A model generated the notes under the pieces. The model was not told the DNA's origin. It made no database searches and worked only from the letters and a program-made list of their open reading frames with translations. The translations under genes were made by a program, and so were the position numbers. 64,000 bases of DNA from positions 27,466,329 through 27,530,328 of the forward strand of contig OX387189.1 of assembly GCA_947561395.2 (NCBI GenBank), in the 5' to 3' direction. Each line of letters starts with the position of its first letter. Position 1 is the first letter of the stretch. Shown piece after piece: positions 33,633 through 45,659 of this stretch. The DNA is from Buxus sempervirens. Lineage: Eukaryota > Streptophyta > Magnoliopsida > Buxales > Buxaceae.

Positions 33633-36507
33633 CTATACAGGTCCACCCCTACGACCACGGCTACGTCCTCTGCCTCGGCCACGGACTAGAGATTGCCGGC
33701 GCTCAAAAACATGTCGCATAATGTTACGGGCTGTACTACGGGTCATCCTGCTCAAAACAGACTGAATATCATGCCACATATATAAAGGCACAAGGCCAGC
33801 AGTGGGATGATCAGGAGGAATGTACCCTGAAGTATCTACATATCCCGTAGACTCGGTATCAGAATCAGTAGAGGCAGACTCAGTCGCAGGACCAGCGGCA
33901 GCAGGCGTCTCCTCTGTAGGCCCCGTGGCAAGATCAGCAGGAATGGACGTCCCAGGAGCGTTAGCATCATGTATAGGCTCTGCAGGCTCAACAGAAGCCT
34001 CCTCTATCACCACGGCCTCCTCGGTAGGCTCCACCACAGCGGCATCCCTGGCCGGCTCCATATCCATATCAGCAAACGCATCAGGAGCGGTCTCAGGTGC
34101 TGGAGCAGACTCTGGCACATCCTCAGTAGTAGGTGCAACCTCAGCCTCGATCTCAGGCTCTGTTGCAAGTGCCTCTATCGATCTAGGAGAAGTCACAAAC
34201 TCCACCCGTGCCACAGAAAATACCTCGCCACGAAGATGCATAGGCACAGATGAAGCAGGTGAAGAAGGGCTGGCTGTGTCATCCTAAAAATAAGAAAAGA
34301 GATTTTAATCAGAACAGGATAAACAGATATAAGAGCAGGTATGGAAAGAGGTGAAAGAATTAACCTGGGTATGAGATGGACCCGCCTGGTCTTGTGCACC
34401 AGAAGGGCCCGCCTGGCCCTGTACCCTGGCAAGCTGTCCCCGGAGATCGGAAATAGTAATGTAAAGGGCGTCCCGCTCGGCAATAGCAGCATCTCGGTGA
34501 CGCTCTATATCAGGATACCGAGATCGGATCTCTGCCAACTGAGCCTCCTGAAATAGAAGAGAAGTGTCAGAAAATGCCAAGACAAATAGAATATATGAAT
34601 TGAAGATCAAAAAAGAGAGGGAATACCGTCGTGTCGTAGGCCCTGATCACTACTCCTCCTATCTCCGTGACTCCGCCACAGACAGGCATGGGTGGCATAA
34701 GGCACCCGACTGAAGCTCGCCTGAACCAGGCATCATAGTCACCCTCCTCCAATAATGTCTCTGCCTTAATCCAATCTAGGAACTGGGCAGGATCAACAGG
34801 CATAGGAGGAAAGGAGGGGGTAGTATCTGGAGGGATGGCAGGAATCCGAGGCTCTCCAACATGCGGATAAAAGAAGCGTCCGCCGCAATACCAGATGCTG
34901 CCCATCTGACCAATAAAGAACTGATATCTCTGATGTCTCTGGTCAGGGGCAAAGGCATCATCTCTAGCCGCATGCAGGGCCAGCACCTCATGAATGTCCT
35001 CCATCCTGGGGACAAACAGTTGAAAAAACAGAAAGAATAACATTAGACATGTGATTCAGAAAGGAAAAAGAGGAGGGAGGAAGAATTAAAGAAGGTTACC
35101 TCAGACCGATATAGCCTGTACAGGTGGGCCCGGGAAGACCTCGGACGACTCTTTTCAGAGTCGTGCTCCACATGACACCATCTACGAGCCATGGGATATG
35201 TCTCCTCTGGCATCGTAGAGGTAGGGCGAAAATAGGGGATATAAACCCTAGCAAAGAACTGCAAAAAGAAGAAAAAGGGTCAAGAAGAATAGAAAAGGAG
35301 AAAAGTGAAAGAAAGAGAAAGAAAGAGAAGAGAAATAGATATTTCACCTGCAGGAAGGGCCAGAAGAATCTGCACCCAACTCCAGCTCCTCTGGAAGTAG
35401 AGAGGCTGCTTACTGATCGGCGCAGGCCGGCTAAAATGGTACCAAAAATGAGCGGGCCCTAGGCGTACCTCCTCCCTTGATGAAGATCTCCCAATAAGCT
35501 CAAAAAATGAGGACTGACAGAAGTCGTGTCCTCTGGGAAGAAGCAGGAGCCCATCATATACAAAAAGATGAAGCGGAAGGCGAATGGAAAAGCTGGATCA
35601 CCGGCGGCAAGCTGGCCAAGCTGCCTCCCCCGGAAGGTCTTTTTCAACCAAGTCAAAGACAATCTCGCTCTCCCTCTATCCCATGCCTCCGGAGGGAGCA
35701 CAATATAGCCAAGATAAGAGGTGATCTCCTCGGCATCCGGCATCACCATCTCGGGAATAATATCACCGATCATCCTGATCCAGGTGATAAGCGTGAAGTC
35801 AGACGGCCGGATCCCAATCTTGATATCTGGAAAATGGAAGCTCAATGTCTCAGGGAAGAACCTCTCGAGCAGCGCCGCAATAAGGGCTCGATCCAGGCAA
35901 ACATCTGGAATGGTGATGAAGAGACCAAAGCCATACAAGCCTAGCTCCCGGCGATAAGCTGAACTGCAATCTCCAATAAATCTAATAAAGCTAGCCCAGC
36001 TCCCATGGTAATGAGACATGGGATACTCCAAAGGGATATCTACCCTAATATATGCTGAAGGATGAGTCCTCAAGCCATGCAAAAGATCAGTATCCCTAAT
36101 CTGGACAGCCACCTCCTCAGGGACCTCAACCCTGGTCCTAGCCTCATCTCTGCCACGGCCTCCTCTGCGGCCTCCTCTACGGCCCTCATGGCCTCCATCT
36201 CTACCTCCGCTGCGGCGCCCTCTACGGCTCCTATCTTGGCCTGAAGCCTCAACTGCCGGCTAAAGAAACAATTGGAGAGAAGAAAGAATCAGGGTGATGC
36301 ATTGTGTGAGGAAGGTGAAATTTCAGAAAGGTTAGAGTATACCTTTGGGGTCGCCTCACGCGAATCCCCAGAAGGAAGATCAGGGATATCAGAATCGGAA
36401 TCCCTCTCGGCCCTCGAAGATGAGGCCACATCAGCATGATCCCGCCGAACCCTCGAAGAGGAGGGCTCATCAGCAGGATCCCTGGAAGCTGATCGAATGC
36501 GGGACAT
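33633..36507 (-). pseudogene. Element A antisense gene 1, plant-mobile-domain protein
   Basis: A six-coding-exon gene, antisense to gag-pol. Predicted exons: 36343-36507, 35348-36259, 35100-35258, about 34627-35019, 34365-34547 and 33633-34283. Exon 2 begins with an RG-rich stretch and holds a plant-mobile-domain-like core (ALLERFFPETLSFHFPDIKI, MGSCFFPEDTTSVSP). Exon 5 is a coiled coil (AQLAEIRSRYPDIERHRDA). Exon 6 is acidic and Pro/Ala-rich and ends in an RGRGRGRSRG tail, typical of nucleic-acid contact. Exon boundaries match element B's copy. Defects: TAG at 35459-35461 (B has TGG), a frameshift just after it, and a likely lost acceptor at exon 4 (CAA in place of CAG). Domain assignment rests on motif similarity; the function is unknown. 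Confidence 0.75.
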
Positions 36508-37506
36508 CTGCGGTTCAAATCAGGGAGATGTTTAATTTTTCATGTTAAAAATTTTTATTGGTTTTTCATTTAATCAAGTTTAATTGTTTGCTGGATTGAA
36601 CAGTGAAGAGTATAAAGGAAAGTGCCTCAGAAGTACAACCAAATTCTGCCAGGGAGGCTGTCCTACAGAACCCAAAATTTTGTTTTTAGGAAACTTTATT
36701 TTTGGTTGTTTAAGAGGAAAAGTGTGAAGGAGTGAACTTTAAAATGGGAATTTTATATGTTAATCCTCTCTTTTGTAAAGGTTCCTAATCATATATTTTT
36801 GGTTTCAGGACGGCCAAGGCAGGTGGTAACAAGGAAAAGGCAGGAGGAATTCAGCTTTCAAAGATTTATTGTATGCAGCTCTAAAAAGTTGGATGAGAAA
36901 GTTCAATGTGGATTAGGTCCTAAATCATCTCGGTAAAAGCAATAAGAAGAAGAAGGTGTTTTTAGAATCTGAGATATCACAGGATTATGCAAAATCAGCA
37001 GCTCAACATCTCAAACTGAGAGCAATCAGTTGGTAAGAAAGGCATGCCCGAACTGGTGTAAAAAGTGTACAAAAGCTCTAAAAGCCTAGGCATGGAAAAG
37101 TCGGAATAACCAGGAAAATATCCAACAAAGAATTATAAACCTTCAAAGATGGAAAACCAAAACATGTGGGCATTTGGAGTTTCTAACAGTAGACATTCAA
37201 AAAAAAAAAAATCTTCAGAAGCAAAGTCCATTCAAATATAGATTGCAGAAGGCTAAGGCAATAAAATCATCATCAGCAATAGAAGCCATATGGAGGATTA
37301 TCAGTATTTGTGCTCATAAATGGCCAAATGTCAAAAAGGAATCAAAATTTCAATACAGCAAATAAGCAGAAATTCAGTTGCTCATTCAAGAACAGAAATT
37401 GCAAAGCATACAATTTGGAGGAATTCTCATCATTCGAAAGCAGAAAATCATGTATTCAAGATGCATTGCAAAGCATTCAGTCAAGAAAAATGAATTTTCG
37501 GCATAC
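36508..37506 (-). other. 5'-UTR intron of antisense gene 1 (element A)
   Basis: The acceptor CGCAG directly abuts the ATG at 36507, and a donor ACAG-GTATGCC lies at 37506. Element B has the same design (42253-43213, acceptor TTGTAG directly before the ATG). No coding sequence is seen inside. Confidence 0.55.
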
Positions 37507-37887
37507 CTGTTTATGTCGAAATAAGGAATGGGCAAAGAAAAGTTGAAGCTCTGAGCACACTCACGGATGGTATCTGATGTGTGTGGAAGCTTTGAACAAA
37601 ATCCCAAGAAATGGGAAGGTGTACCAGTCTCGGCAATGGGGGATGAAAGTCACCGGAGAAGTTGGATCGATCGCCCAATGATCAGGAAAGCAAGTCGCCG
37701 GAGAGAGTGAAGCCGTCGGAGTTAATGGAGAATATGAGAATCGACGGAGTAAACGGTGGTCGCCGGAGTGAACAGTGGTAGCCGGCGAAGTCGAGTCACT
37801 ATTGGAAGAAGCAAGACCGGAGAAAACGGTCGCAGAGAAGTTAGGTCAGAAATGCGAGCAGAAGAGAAAGAAGTTCGCGGCCGCGGT
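37507..37887 (-). other. 5' leader of antisense gene 1 (element A)
   Basis: Non-coding, with repeated CGCCGGAG / CTCCGGCG motifs at 37620-37850. The homologous leader in element B (about 41925-42252) has the same motif on the plus strand. It is probably the first, untranslated exon. Confidence 0.45.
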
Positions 37888-38023
37888 TAAGAAGGAAGCC
37901 AAAATCCGTAAAAACAGTATGGGCTACAGGCACCCGTAAAGGTAATACGGTCCACTTCGCCCGTGTTCAAATTACGGGCATCATCTGTCCGTAATATCAA
38001 CACGGGCGAAGCAGAAAATTGCA
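37888..38023. promoter_or_regulatory. Iteron array at antisense gene 1, element A
   Basis: Units start at 37888, 37916, 37944, 37971 and 37999: a 28-bp period with one 27-bp step explained by a 1-nt deletion in the third unit. The best unit is ATTACGGGC-N7-GTCCGTAAT (37971-37995). The half-site is the same as in A's LTR and gene 2 promoter. The last unit is half degenerate. Confidence 0.8.
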
Positions 38024-38341
38024 TTTTTTATTATTTTCTCCACACTTTTTAGGAGATTAATGTTTATATTAGTTGTAAGTTGCAAGGATTGCCACCTTAC
38101 CCACTTTTGTTTAAAAATTTTGTCTCAAATCTCACTTCATAGCCACGAGTGCTCAGTGAGAGGAGAGAGGAAGATTTGCCCCTTAAGGTGAGGGACTTTT
38201 CAGCAAATCTTCCGCAATGAATTCTTTTTCCAAAATCATCCATTTAATCCTTGCAAAATGCAATTAGTTAGACAAAGATCTCAAAATGTGCAATTGGTGG
38301 GTCTTTTTGCTCTCTGCTCGTAATTGGTTCCAATTACTAGC

Positions 38342-38355
38342 AAAGAGGGGGCAGT
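38342..38355 (+). other. Polypurine tract of element A
   Basis: AAAGAGGGGGCAGT immediately before the 3' LTR. Element B has the same tract in reverse at 41318-41332. Confidence 0.85.
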
Positions 38356-38442
38356 TGTAGACACCCCAAATTGCACTAAAAAAAGAGAAAATAATGAAAA
38401 CATGTAATTGGAATTTAAAACAAGGCAAAAATGCATGAAAAT

Positions 38443-38579
38443 CAATAATTTAAGCCTTGCCCGTATTGTATCTACGGGCTGAGCTCGCCCGAATTTTATA
38501 TACGGGCACGCAGCGCCCGTAATACATATATGGACACCACTGGACCGTAAATCATTTACGGGTGCATTGTTTTTGTGCG
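38443..38579. promoter_or_regulatory. Iteron array of element A's LTR (28-bp period)
   Basis: Units start at 38443, 38471, 38499, 38527 and 38555, exactly 28 bp apart. The cleanest is TATACGGGC-N7-GCCCGTAAT (38499-38523). The first and last retain one good half-site. The array lies about 190 bp upstream of the TATA box. Confidence 0.88.
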
Positions 38580-38763
38580 AATTTTATCCTTTCTCGATTT
38601 CTGAGCTTTATCTTTAGTCCAATATATCTTTAAATGAGCGAATTATCTTTTTTATTCATTCGAAATATCCTTGTTGGCCATGGATGGGCATTATCCTTGT
38701 GTTTAACTCAATCTGAAACTCTATCTTGCCAAACCTTGGACCAGCTATACCCCTGTGTTTGCT

Positions 38764-38770
38764 TATAAAT
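38764..38770 (+). promoter_or_regulatory. TATA box of element A's LTR
   Basis: TATAAAT in 'cttataaataga', about 105 bp upstream of the donor-like CCAG-GTAAGTCCC. Confidence 0.7.
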
Positions 38771-40173
38771 AGAGGGCCTCTCCTCAAGTAAAAGGCCACG
38801 AAAATTTGAAGTCCAAGGAGCTCCAAGAGAAGAGAGGAATCCCTGTTACTCTGCTTGCTCAATCCAGGTAAGTCCCTTTTCCCTTTTATTTTCTGTCTTC
38901 AATTCTAGAAGTAATAGGATCTTCTCTATTGTTGTAGAATAAGGCCATTTTTTATTTTGTATTCCTAAACTTGTCTCTAAGTACCTCAAGAGTCTCTCTA
39001 GCCGTAAAACGTGAAGAGAGAGCTAGGGGAAAGGGGAACAGGTGGATCCCTAAAATAGAACCCTATATCGGTTTTTCTTCTTTTTCATAGAATAAGGCCT
39101 TTGATTGTGTTCGTATACCCAAACCTATCTCCAAGTACCTCAAGAATCATCTCTAGCCATAAAACGTGAAGAGAGAGCTAGGGGAAAAGAGAACAGGTGG
39201 ATCCGTAGGGTAGACCCCCATGTACTCTAATCTGTGAGATGTGGCTACTTTTGAATATCCTGATCATGTTTTAATGGTTTTTATGTTGAATCTGAATGAA
39301 TCCTATGAATCTATGATGATCATGATGATTATAACATGAGATCCCCACTTTTTGCTAAAATTTGGATTTTCACCACTTTTGCACCTACAGCACTGTTTTC
39401 GTGATTTTTGTGATATTAGGCTAAGATCCTGGATCTATCATGATCAATATGATAGATCTGGGTTCAGAAGCTTGAAAGTAAATTCTAGGGTTTCATGATG
39501 TGGTTTTTGAATCGTTTTTCACTTTTGAGAGAAGAGCCTACGGTCTAAGTTCTCCCCTTTTGATGTTCTTCATCAACGTGGGTATTTTTGGTTTTGATTT
39601 TTTGATTTAACGTGAAATTTGGGCTATATCTATGTCCTGGACTATTCAAGTTCAATTTTGCAATGTTTTATAAAAATCATATTTTTCTAGATTTCTAGAA
39701 TTTAACTTGAATCCAGATTTTTGAAGTTTTCACTTTAGATTGGTTTTATTTGATTTTATCTCAATTTTATTTTAATCATGAAATGCTAGGAATGGTATGA
39801 TCATATTTGAAAGTTCTGGATCAATCAGGCTATTCGTATGAAAAAACCATACACTTTTGTCTTTTTTATGATTTTTCATGATTTTTGTAGCAAGCCTTTT
39901 TTCCTTTATTTTAACATGAACAATACCTGGCAACCACCTTGTGTGGATGAATAGGGGTGCCTAACACCTTCCCCTGTTCATAATCTAATCCCCTTACCCA
40001 TCTCTGGTTGTTTTTTTAGAGGATTATTTTCACCCTAAATTTGCCTTTTTTGCTTATTTGATATTTTGGTGTCCATTCACACCTAAACAGAATGGTGGCG
40101 ACTCTGTGTTTTTTTACCAATCCCACGTGATGATTGAGGAAGTCATTGAATTGATTTTTTCCCATGTCTCATA

Positions 40174-41317
40174 CCATTCTCTCCGATTGGAAAGAATATG
40201 CCAAAAACCCCAAAAGTGAGCAAAAATGCCCAAAACCGAGAGGTTAGACCTAGAGGTCTTCAAGATTTGAAATAAACTTGATTGAAATCGATAACGAACA
40301 TCCCAGAATTGCTTGGGGCTATTTATTTTAGATCTACCACAATGACGGCAATAGATCCAAAATACGAGCCAAATCCGACAAAACAAGTGCTATGTGTGTG
40401 TGTAAAAATCCATTCTTCAATAATATAACAACATATAGCATGCATTTATATCAATCAAATGGGGTTCTAAAACAACTTAGGGTTCCGTTCCATTATTGTT
40501 TCCCTTAGTTCTCTCTCCCCGTTTAACGGTTCTTCGAGATAATCTTGGGGTACTTTGAATATGAAACGGTTTTCATAGAATCAAAAGGCTTATTCCAATA
40601 AGGTTCTAACACTAGGATCAATGCTCAATCTCGTTTCCCCTAGATCCCGCCTTCACGTTTTACGGCTAGGGGGAGTCTCGAGGTACTTTGAGTAGAGGAA
40701 GGGTTTTCACACACACAGATTAGGCCTTATTCTACAGAAAGGTAGAAGAAGAGAACTAAACCTAGAATGTAAGACAGAAAAATTAAAGAAGGTTTTAGGC
40801 TTACCTGGGTTCTGGGAGTAGTGCGGCAGCGGTTCCCTTCTTCACTCGGAGTTCTTCAATCTCCAACTTATTGGCCATTTGCTTGAGGAGGAGCCTTCTA
40901 TTTATAGGCAAAGGCTAGGGTTAGGGTTTGCATGATGGTAGACACAAAATAATGTCTAGAGCCCACCAACCTTAACCCTAAGGCTATTTCCGAGATTTCC
41001 ACTCCTTTAATGAAGGATATGATGGTAAAAAGTGAAAACTCTCGGAAAACCCTAATTTTGAGCAAAAAGCTTGTATTCGACATATCAGGTTGGATACAAG
41101 AGCACCTATATGTATCCGACATATGTCATCGGATACATTAAGAGCTGCTTATATCCGACAACTTATGTCGGATAGAAAGAGGTATGCTTGTATTTGACCT
41201 GAGTTGTCGGATATAAGAAGAAATGCGTATTTCTCAAATTCTGTGCTGGTTTTAAAGGAAAGAATGATTTTTGCTAATTATTCATCATTTTTATTGTGCA
41301 ATTTGGGGGTGTCTACA
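40174..41317 (-). mobile_element. 3' LTR of element B, truncated
   Basis: On the minus strand it starts TGTAGACACCCCC at 41317 and is collinear with S1 for about 1.1 kb, then stops at the edge of element A's LTR. The 3' part is missing from this window. Minus-strand TATA: 40900-40906. A donor-like CCCAG-GTAAGCC lies near 40806. The iterons are at 41073-41214. Confidence 0.85.
41073..41214. promoter_or_regulatory. Iteron array of element B's LTR (39-bp period)
   Basis: Units start at 41073, 41112, 41151 and 41190, exactly 39 bp apart, all 25 bp with a 7-bp spacer and TATCCGAC-type half-sites. Number, spacing and half-site match S1. Confidence 0.9.
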
Positions 41318-41332
41318 ACTGCCCCTCTTTGT
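41318..41332 (-). other. Polypurine tract of element B
   Basis: Minus-strand ACAAAGAGGGGCAGT directly before the 3' LTR, nearly identical to element A's tract. Confidence 0.85.
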
Positions 41333-41844
41333 GGGAGTTGTGAAGCAATGAGCTGCAAAGATTAGACAAGCCCAATTTGCACTCCCTTAACCATGATTTC
41401 CTTGGTTCAATTCAATTTTGCAAAATAATTTTTGGGTGAAGATTTACCAAAAAGCCCTAACTTTAAGGGGGGCATCTCTCCAAGATGTCTTAAATTCCAC
41501 TGAGCTCTCGTGGCTATGAAGTGGATTTTAAGCCCAAAATAAGATTTTTGAAAACTGATTTTTTCATCAGACCAAGTTAAAAATTGAGTAAATATTTTCC
41601 CTTTTGATCAACACATTTTCTAAAGTTGTCCTAAATTCCACTGAGCTCTCGTGGCTATGATGTGGATTTTAAGCCAAAAATAGGGTTTTTGTGAAAATAG
41701 CAGCCTTTGTAGCACCCTTTTTTCTTTTCCTTTTTCTTTTTCTCTTTTTCTTTTTCTCTTTTTTCTTCTTTTTTTTTCTCTTTTTTTTTTCTGTTTTTCT
41801 CCTTTTTCTTTTTTTTTTTTCTTTTTTTTTCCTGTTCTTCTTTT
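41333..41844. other. Non-coding region upstream of B antisense gene 1
   Basis: A diverged tandem duplication (about 41475-41560 and 41630-41700) shares 'cactgagctctcgtggctatg'. It is followed by a T-rich tract of about 135 bp (41706-41840). The lysine-rich open frame on the minus strand is an artefact of the tract. Confidence 0.6.
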
Positions 41845-41908
41845 GTATCCGACATAGTTGGTCGGATAAGAAGACCTCTATTTGTATCCGACATGCTTCG
41901 TCGGGTAC
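41845..41908. promoter_or_regulatory. Iteron pair upstream of B antisense gene 1
   Basis: Two units, at 41845 and 41884, exactly 39 bp apart: GTATCCGAC-N7-GTCGGATAA and GTATCCGAC-N7-GTCGGGTAC. The half-site is the same as in B's LTR. No clear TATA box follows. Confidence 0.82.
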
Positions 41909-42252
41909 ACTTGTTTTTACTTAGTCGTGCGCGACCGCGACTTTTCCTTTCTACTCTTCTTCTCCGAATACTCAGACCGGATGCCCCTTTTCTCTTCTCC
42001 GTCCCCGACAGCTTCTCTTTCTTTTCCGGTGACTTACTTTCTCTCCGACGACCTCCATTTTTGCCGACGTTAGCCCTTAACTCCGGTAACACTCCAGTGA
42101 TCACCCATTTACGGCAGTGGTCGAGCCCTAGCTCAATCTCCTCTAATTTTCAATGATTTTCTCAGCTCAGCGCTGTCGCCTTTGCTCCGGTGATTTCCTC
42201 TGAGTTCCGGCGACTTGTTCTTCACCAATCCAACTTACCTGCTTGCAATCAG

Positions 42253-43213
42253 GTACTCCCTTCTTTGTTGCCGCTCAAACAGTAAGTAATTCGGCACAGT
42301 CAAGCATGCTCTTTTTTTTTTCTTCTTGCATAGCTTCACCGAATCTGCCACATCCAAGCATGCCTTTTTCTTTGCTTTGATTTTGTCTATTCATCATGCT
42401 GGATTATTGTTGATTGGGTTTGATACTTGCAATTGATCGCCCATTTCTCATCGTGGCATGATTCTCTGATTTTGTATTTTCAATACTGTTGATGCTGGAT
42501 TTTTCAGACTTAATGCCATGCTATTTGTTTTGTCTTGCCGATTCCTGCTATGATTCCTGGTAACAATGGCTTGCTTCTTTGGTGATACCCTTGAATTGGC
42601 AGTATTTTGGATTGCCTGCCGGTGGTATTTGCTGATTGCATGCTTTTTGGATTGTATGCTTGAAATGCTGGTGTCATGCTGGATTTTTTTCAAACTTGAT
42701 CCGATTTTCTGCAATTCCTTAGGATTGACCTGCCAGTGATATTTTCCTACCGAAATTGCTGATGTTCCAATGCCTTTTGAATTGCCGGAAAAATTGCCTA
42801 CTCAGATGCCATGCTGATTTTAGTATGTCTTTGACTGTCAGAATTTTTCCATGATTGGCCTTTGGGTCCCACAGCTTGTTTTGATCTCTGACCTTTTACT
42901 GTTCTGTCTTCATGTAGCAATCTTGAAATAAATTAACAGATATTAAGCCGTGTAAATATCTTTAGGACAAAATGCTTAGAACCAGAATAGAAAAAAACTT
43001 TGAACTGAAACAGATGACAAAAGTAACATAAGATTCCCTCGAGACACACAAAAATCATGTAAGATCCCTGATGAATTAGAACCGAAACCTAGACCTAAAG
43101 CAAGGTGAGATTCCTGATAAATTTGAACTGAAACCTAGACTAAGAGAAAGGTAAGATTCCTGATAAGCAAAGTAGGATAAATTTGAACTGAAACACTTCC
43201 CTGTTGCTTGTAG
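42253..43213 (+). other. 5'-UTR intron of B antisense gene 1
   Basis: Donor ATCAG-GTACTCC at 42253 and acceptor TTGTAG ending at 43213, immediately before the ATG. It matches the intron at 36508-37506 in element A. No coding sequence is seen. Confidence 0.55.
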
Positions 43214-45659
43214 ATGGCTAGCAGTCGTTCTCGCGCCCGAGAGGAGGTTGATCCAGCTGATCAGCCTTCTTCTTCTCAAGCCCGGACAGAGGCGAGTTCT
43301 AGCGCTACCCTGTCGGAGCCGCTAGCTGATTCCAGAGAGTGCTCTGGAGAGGGTTCTGCTGAGGTAGGTTTCCCAATTCTTTCTTTCTCTTCTTGCTTCC
43401 CTTGAAACCGACTTCGCTCATTCATTTATGCTTGTAGCCCGTTGTTGTTCCCGCTCGAGTTCGGGGCAGAGGCCGAGGCAGAGTTCAGGATCAGGCCCTA
43501 GGGGATTCCATTTGGCATTTCCTGAGGATTTGAGGGCATCTGTTCAGGACACCGAGCTTCTTAGTGGATTGGATCATCGTCCTTCGATGTGTGTCCGGGC
43601 AGATCTTCCTCTTCAGTATCCCCCTTCTCATCTGAGAGGTAGTTGGGGGAGGTTCTTCGAGCTGTATCAGACCCTATCTCTCAGACTCAGACGGGAGTTC
43701 CGTAGATGCTGTTTTGATCATTTTCTGCTTATCCCGTCGTTCCGAGCTGATCGCCCGCTCATCTTTGCCATGCTGGAGCGCTACTTTCTTGACACCCAGT
43801 CTTTCCATCTGCTGGACGTTGAGCTGGGGATTCGACCTTCAGAATTTGTCATGCTCACTGGCATCCCTTTGACTGGTAGGACCATAGAGATGGAGCATCC
43901 TTCTGCTGCGGATATCGGCACCCTGCTAGGATATGAGGATTTTCCTAAGGCTGCTTGGGATGGCAGGAGTGGACGGATTTCTATCAGCTGGTTGCGCGGC
44001 AGCATTGTTGATCACCCTGACTGGAAGCACGCTATTATTGCTGAGGCTGATGACGGTTTCGTCCCTTTATTTCGACCGGTCTTCCTGTTGATGCTGGGCA
44101 GCTGCTTTTTCCAGGAGGATACGACGTCGGTCAGTCCTGTCTTCTTGGATGCCCTGAGGGATCTTTGGCAGACCAGGCGGCTTGCATGGGGTCGGTTGAT
44201 ATATGGGACTATATTAGCCGGACTGAGTTGAGTTGTCTGAGGTCTGGCCGCTCCGAGGGGAGATGGTATCAGCTGCTGATTTTTCTGGTAGATCTTACAG
44301 GTAAGGAATATTTTGACTTAATTCCTTGAAATTATTTTATCTCCTTCTAACTTGTTTTCTTTCCTTGCCAGATATTGATCATGTATTCATATATGACCTA
44401 CTTCCGCCCTTCTCCCGTGCCCGCTGCTGCAGTGTTTCCCGTAGCCATACGGTGGTCTGTTTTTGAGAGGGACGCAGATAGGAGCCAGCCTCGATCGGCC
44501 TGGGCGCACTTAGACCGCTTTCGCCATTCTGATGTAAATTTCCCTTTCCCTTCAATATTCTCTTTTCTTTAATACTGCCCTTGTATCTGACACTTTTTAT
44601 TTTGATTGCAGCTAATACTGGCCCGCTTCGAGGATGTGGATGACGAGGTTGCTCGTCAGGAGATGGTACAGGACGCGTTTGAGTGAGATGTGCGATGCCA
44701 GTCCTACCAGTGTTTCATTAGGAGACTTGGTAGGATTGTGTACTTAAGCGAGCGCCTGTACCTTCAGCACACCAGCATCCTTCGTAGCTCAGTTCCTCCG
44801 CCCCCCGTTGGCCCTACTATCCTCCGGCCCGGATTTGATGTCGCCCAGTTTGATCAGTGGGAGGATGCAGAGGTGCTTACTGTGGCTGGGGATTATGATG
44901 AGTGGATCCAGAGAGTATCCATTGGGTGCTTGATGGATTGACCCACCTATGCTGCAGTGACAGAGATTGGCGGGATCTATATCTGGGTCCATGATGATAC
45001 TGTGAGTTTTGTGATCTTCATTTTTCATCTCATCTCAGGGATCGGTTTCAGAGTCAACGGGCCGCGGTTGATGACATGATCGCGGAGCATGACGCGGTTG
45101 TAAGCACCTTATTTTTGCACCCCTGGAAGTGCTGAAAATGAAAACCCTGGCGGAAAAGTCAAACCCTGAGGGGACGAAAAGTTGACTTTTTGATCAGGTG
45201 ATAGTTGACTACCTTGCTTTATCTCAATGGATAGAGAATCCCGACACGGTTCCAACGCGACTGAGTTTGCAGGAATCAGAGTCCGGATGAAGGTTCTGCG
45301 GGTGGTCAAACTTAAGCGGGAGCTGAAAGTTGATTTTCTGCTAAACCCCGATCCAGGTGCTTACACCCATGCCATTGGATTGAGGGCTCCGATACGGTTC
45401 TAACGCAACTGAGTTTGCTCAAATCGGAGTCCGGATGAAGGAGATATAAGCTGTCGAAGTTTCCAAGCAGCAAAACCCAGAAAGCTGCACACGTGGCGAG
45501 TGGCGCAAAAAATATCTCGAGGGGCAATTCGTAAATATCCAAACATGCAAAATATCCCAGGGTTTAAAGCAAAATTTCGCAGGGACCAAATCTGTGAATA
45601 TCTGAGAGTATCGGATGAATCTGCGAATATCGAGGGGCAAATCCGTAATTTTTTTATTT

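Larger units (their letters stand above)
38356..40173 (+). mobile_element. 3' LTR of element A
   Basis: It starts TGTAGACACCCC after the PPT and ends TGTCTCATA, 1818 bp. It is related to S1 but has its own iteron half-site. It includes an iteron array (38443-38579), TATA box (38764-38770), donor-like CCAG-GTAAGTCCC (about 38869), a 153-bp tandem duplication (from 38938) and a TGGCGACTC box (40096-40104). It ends directly against element B's LTR, so A probably inserted there. Confidence 0.85.

Noticed and set aside
41655-42104. Lysine-rich minus-strand open frame near B antisense gene 1
   Set aside because: It is generated by the T-rich tract at 41706-41840 and is not conserved in element A.
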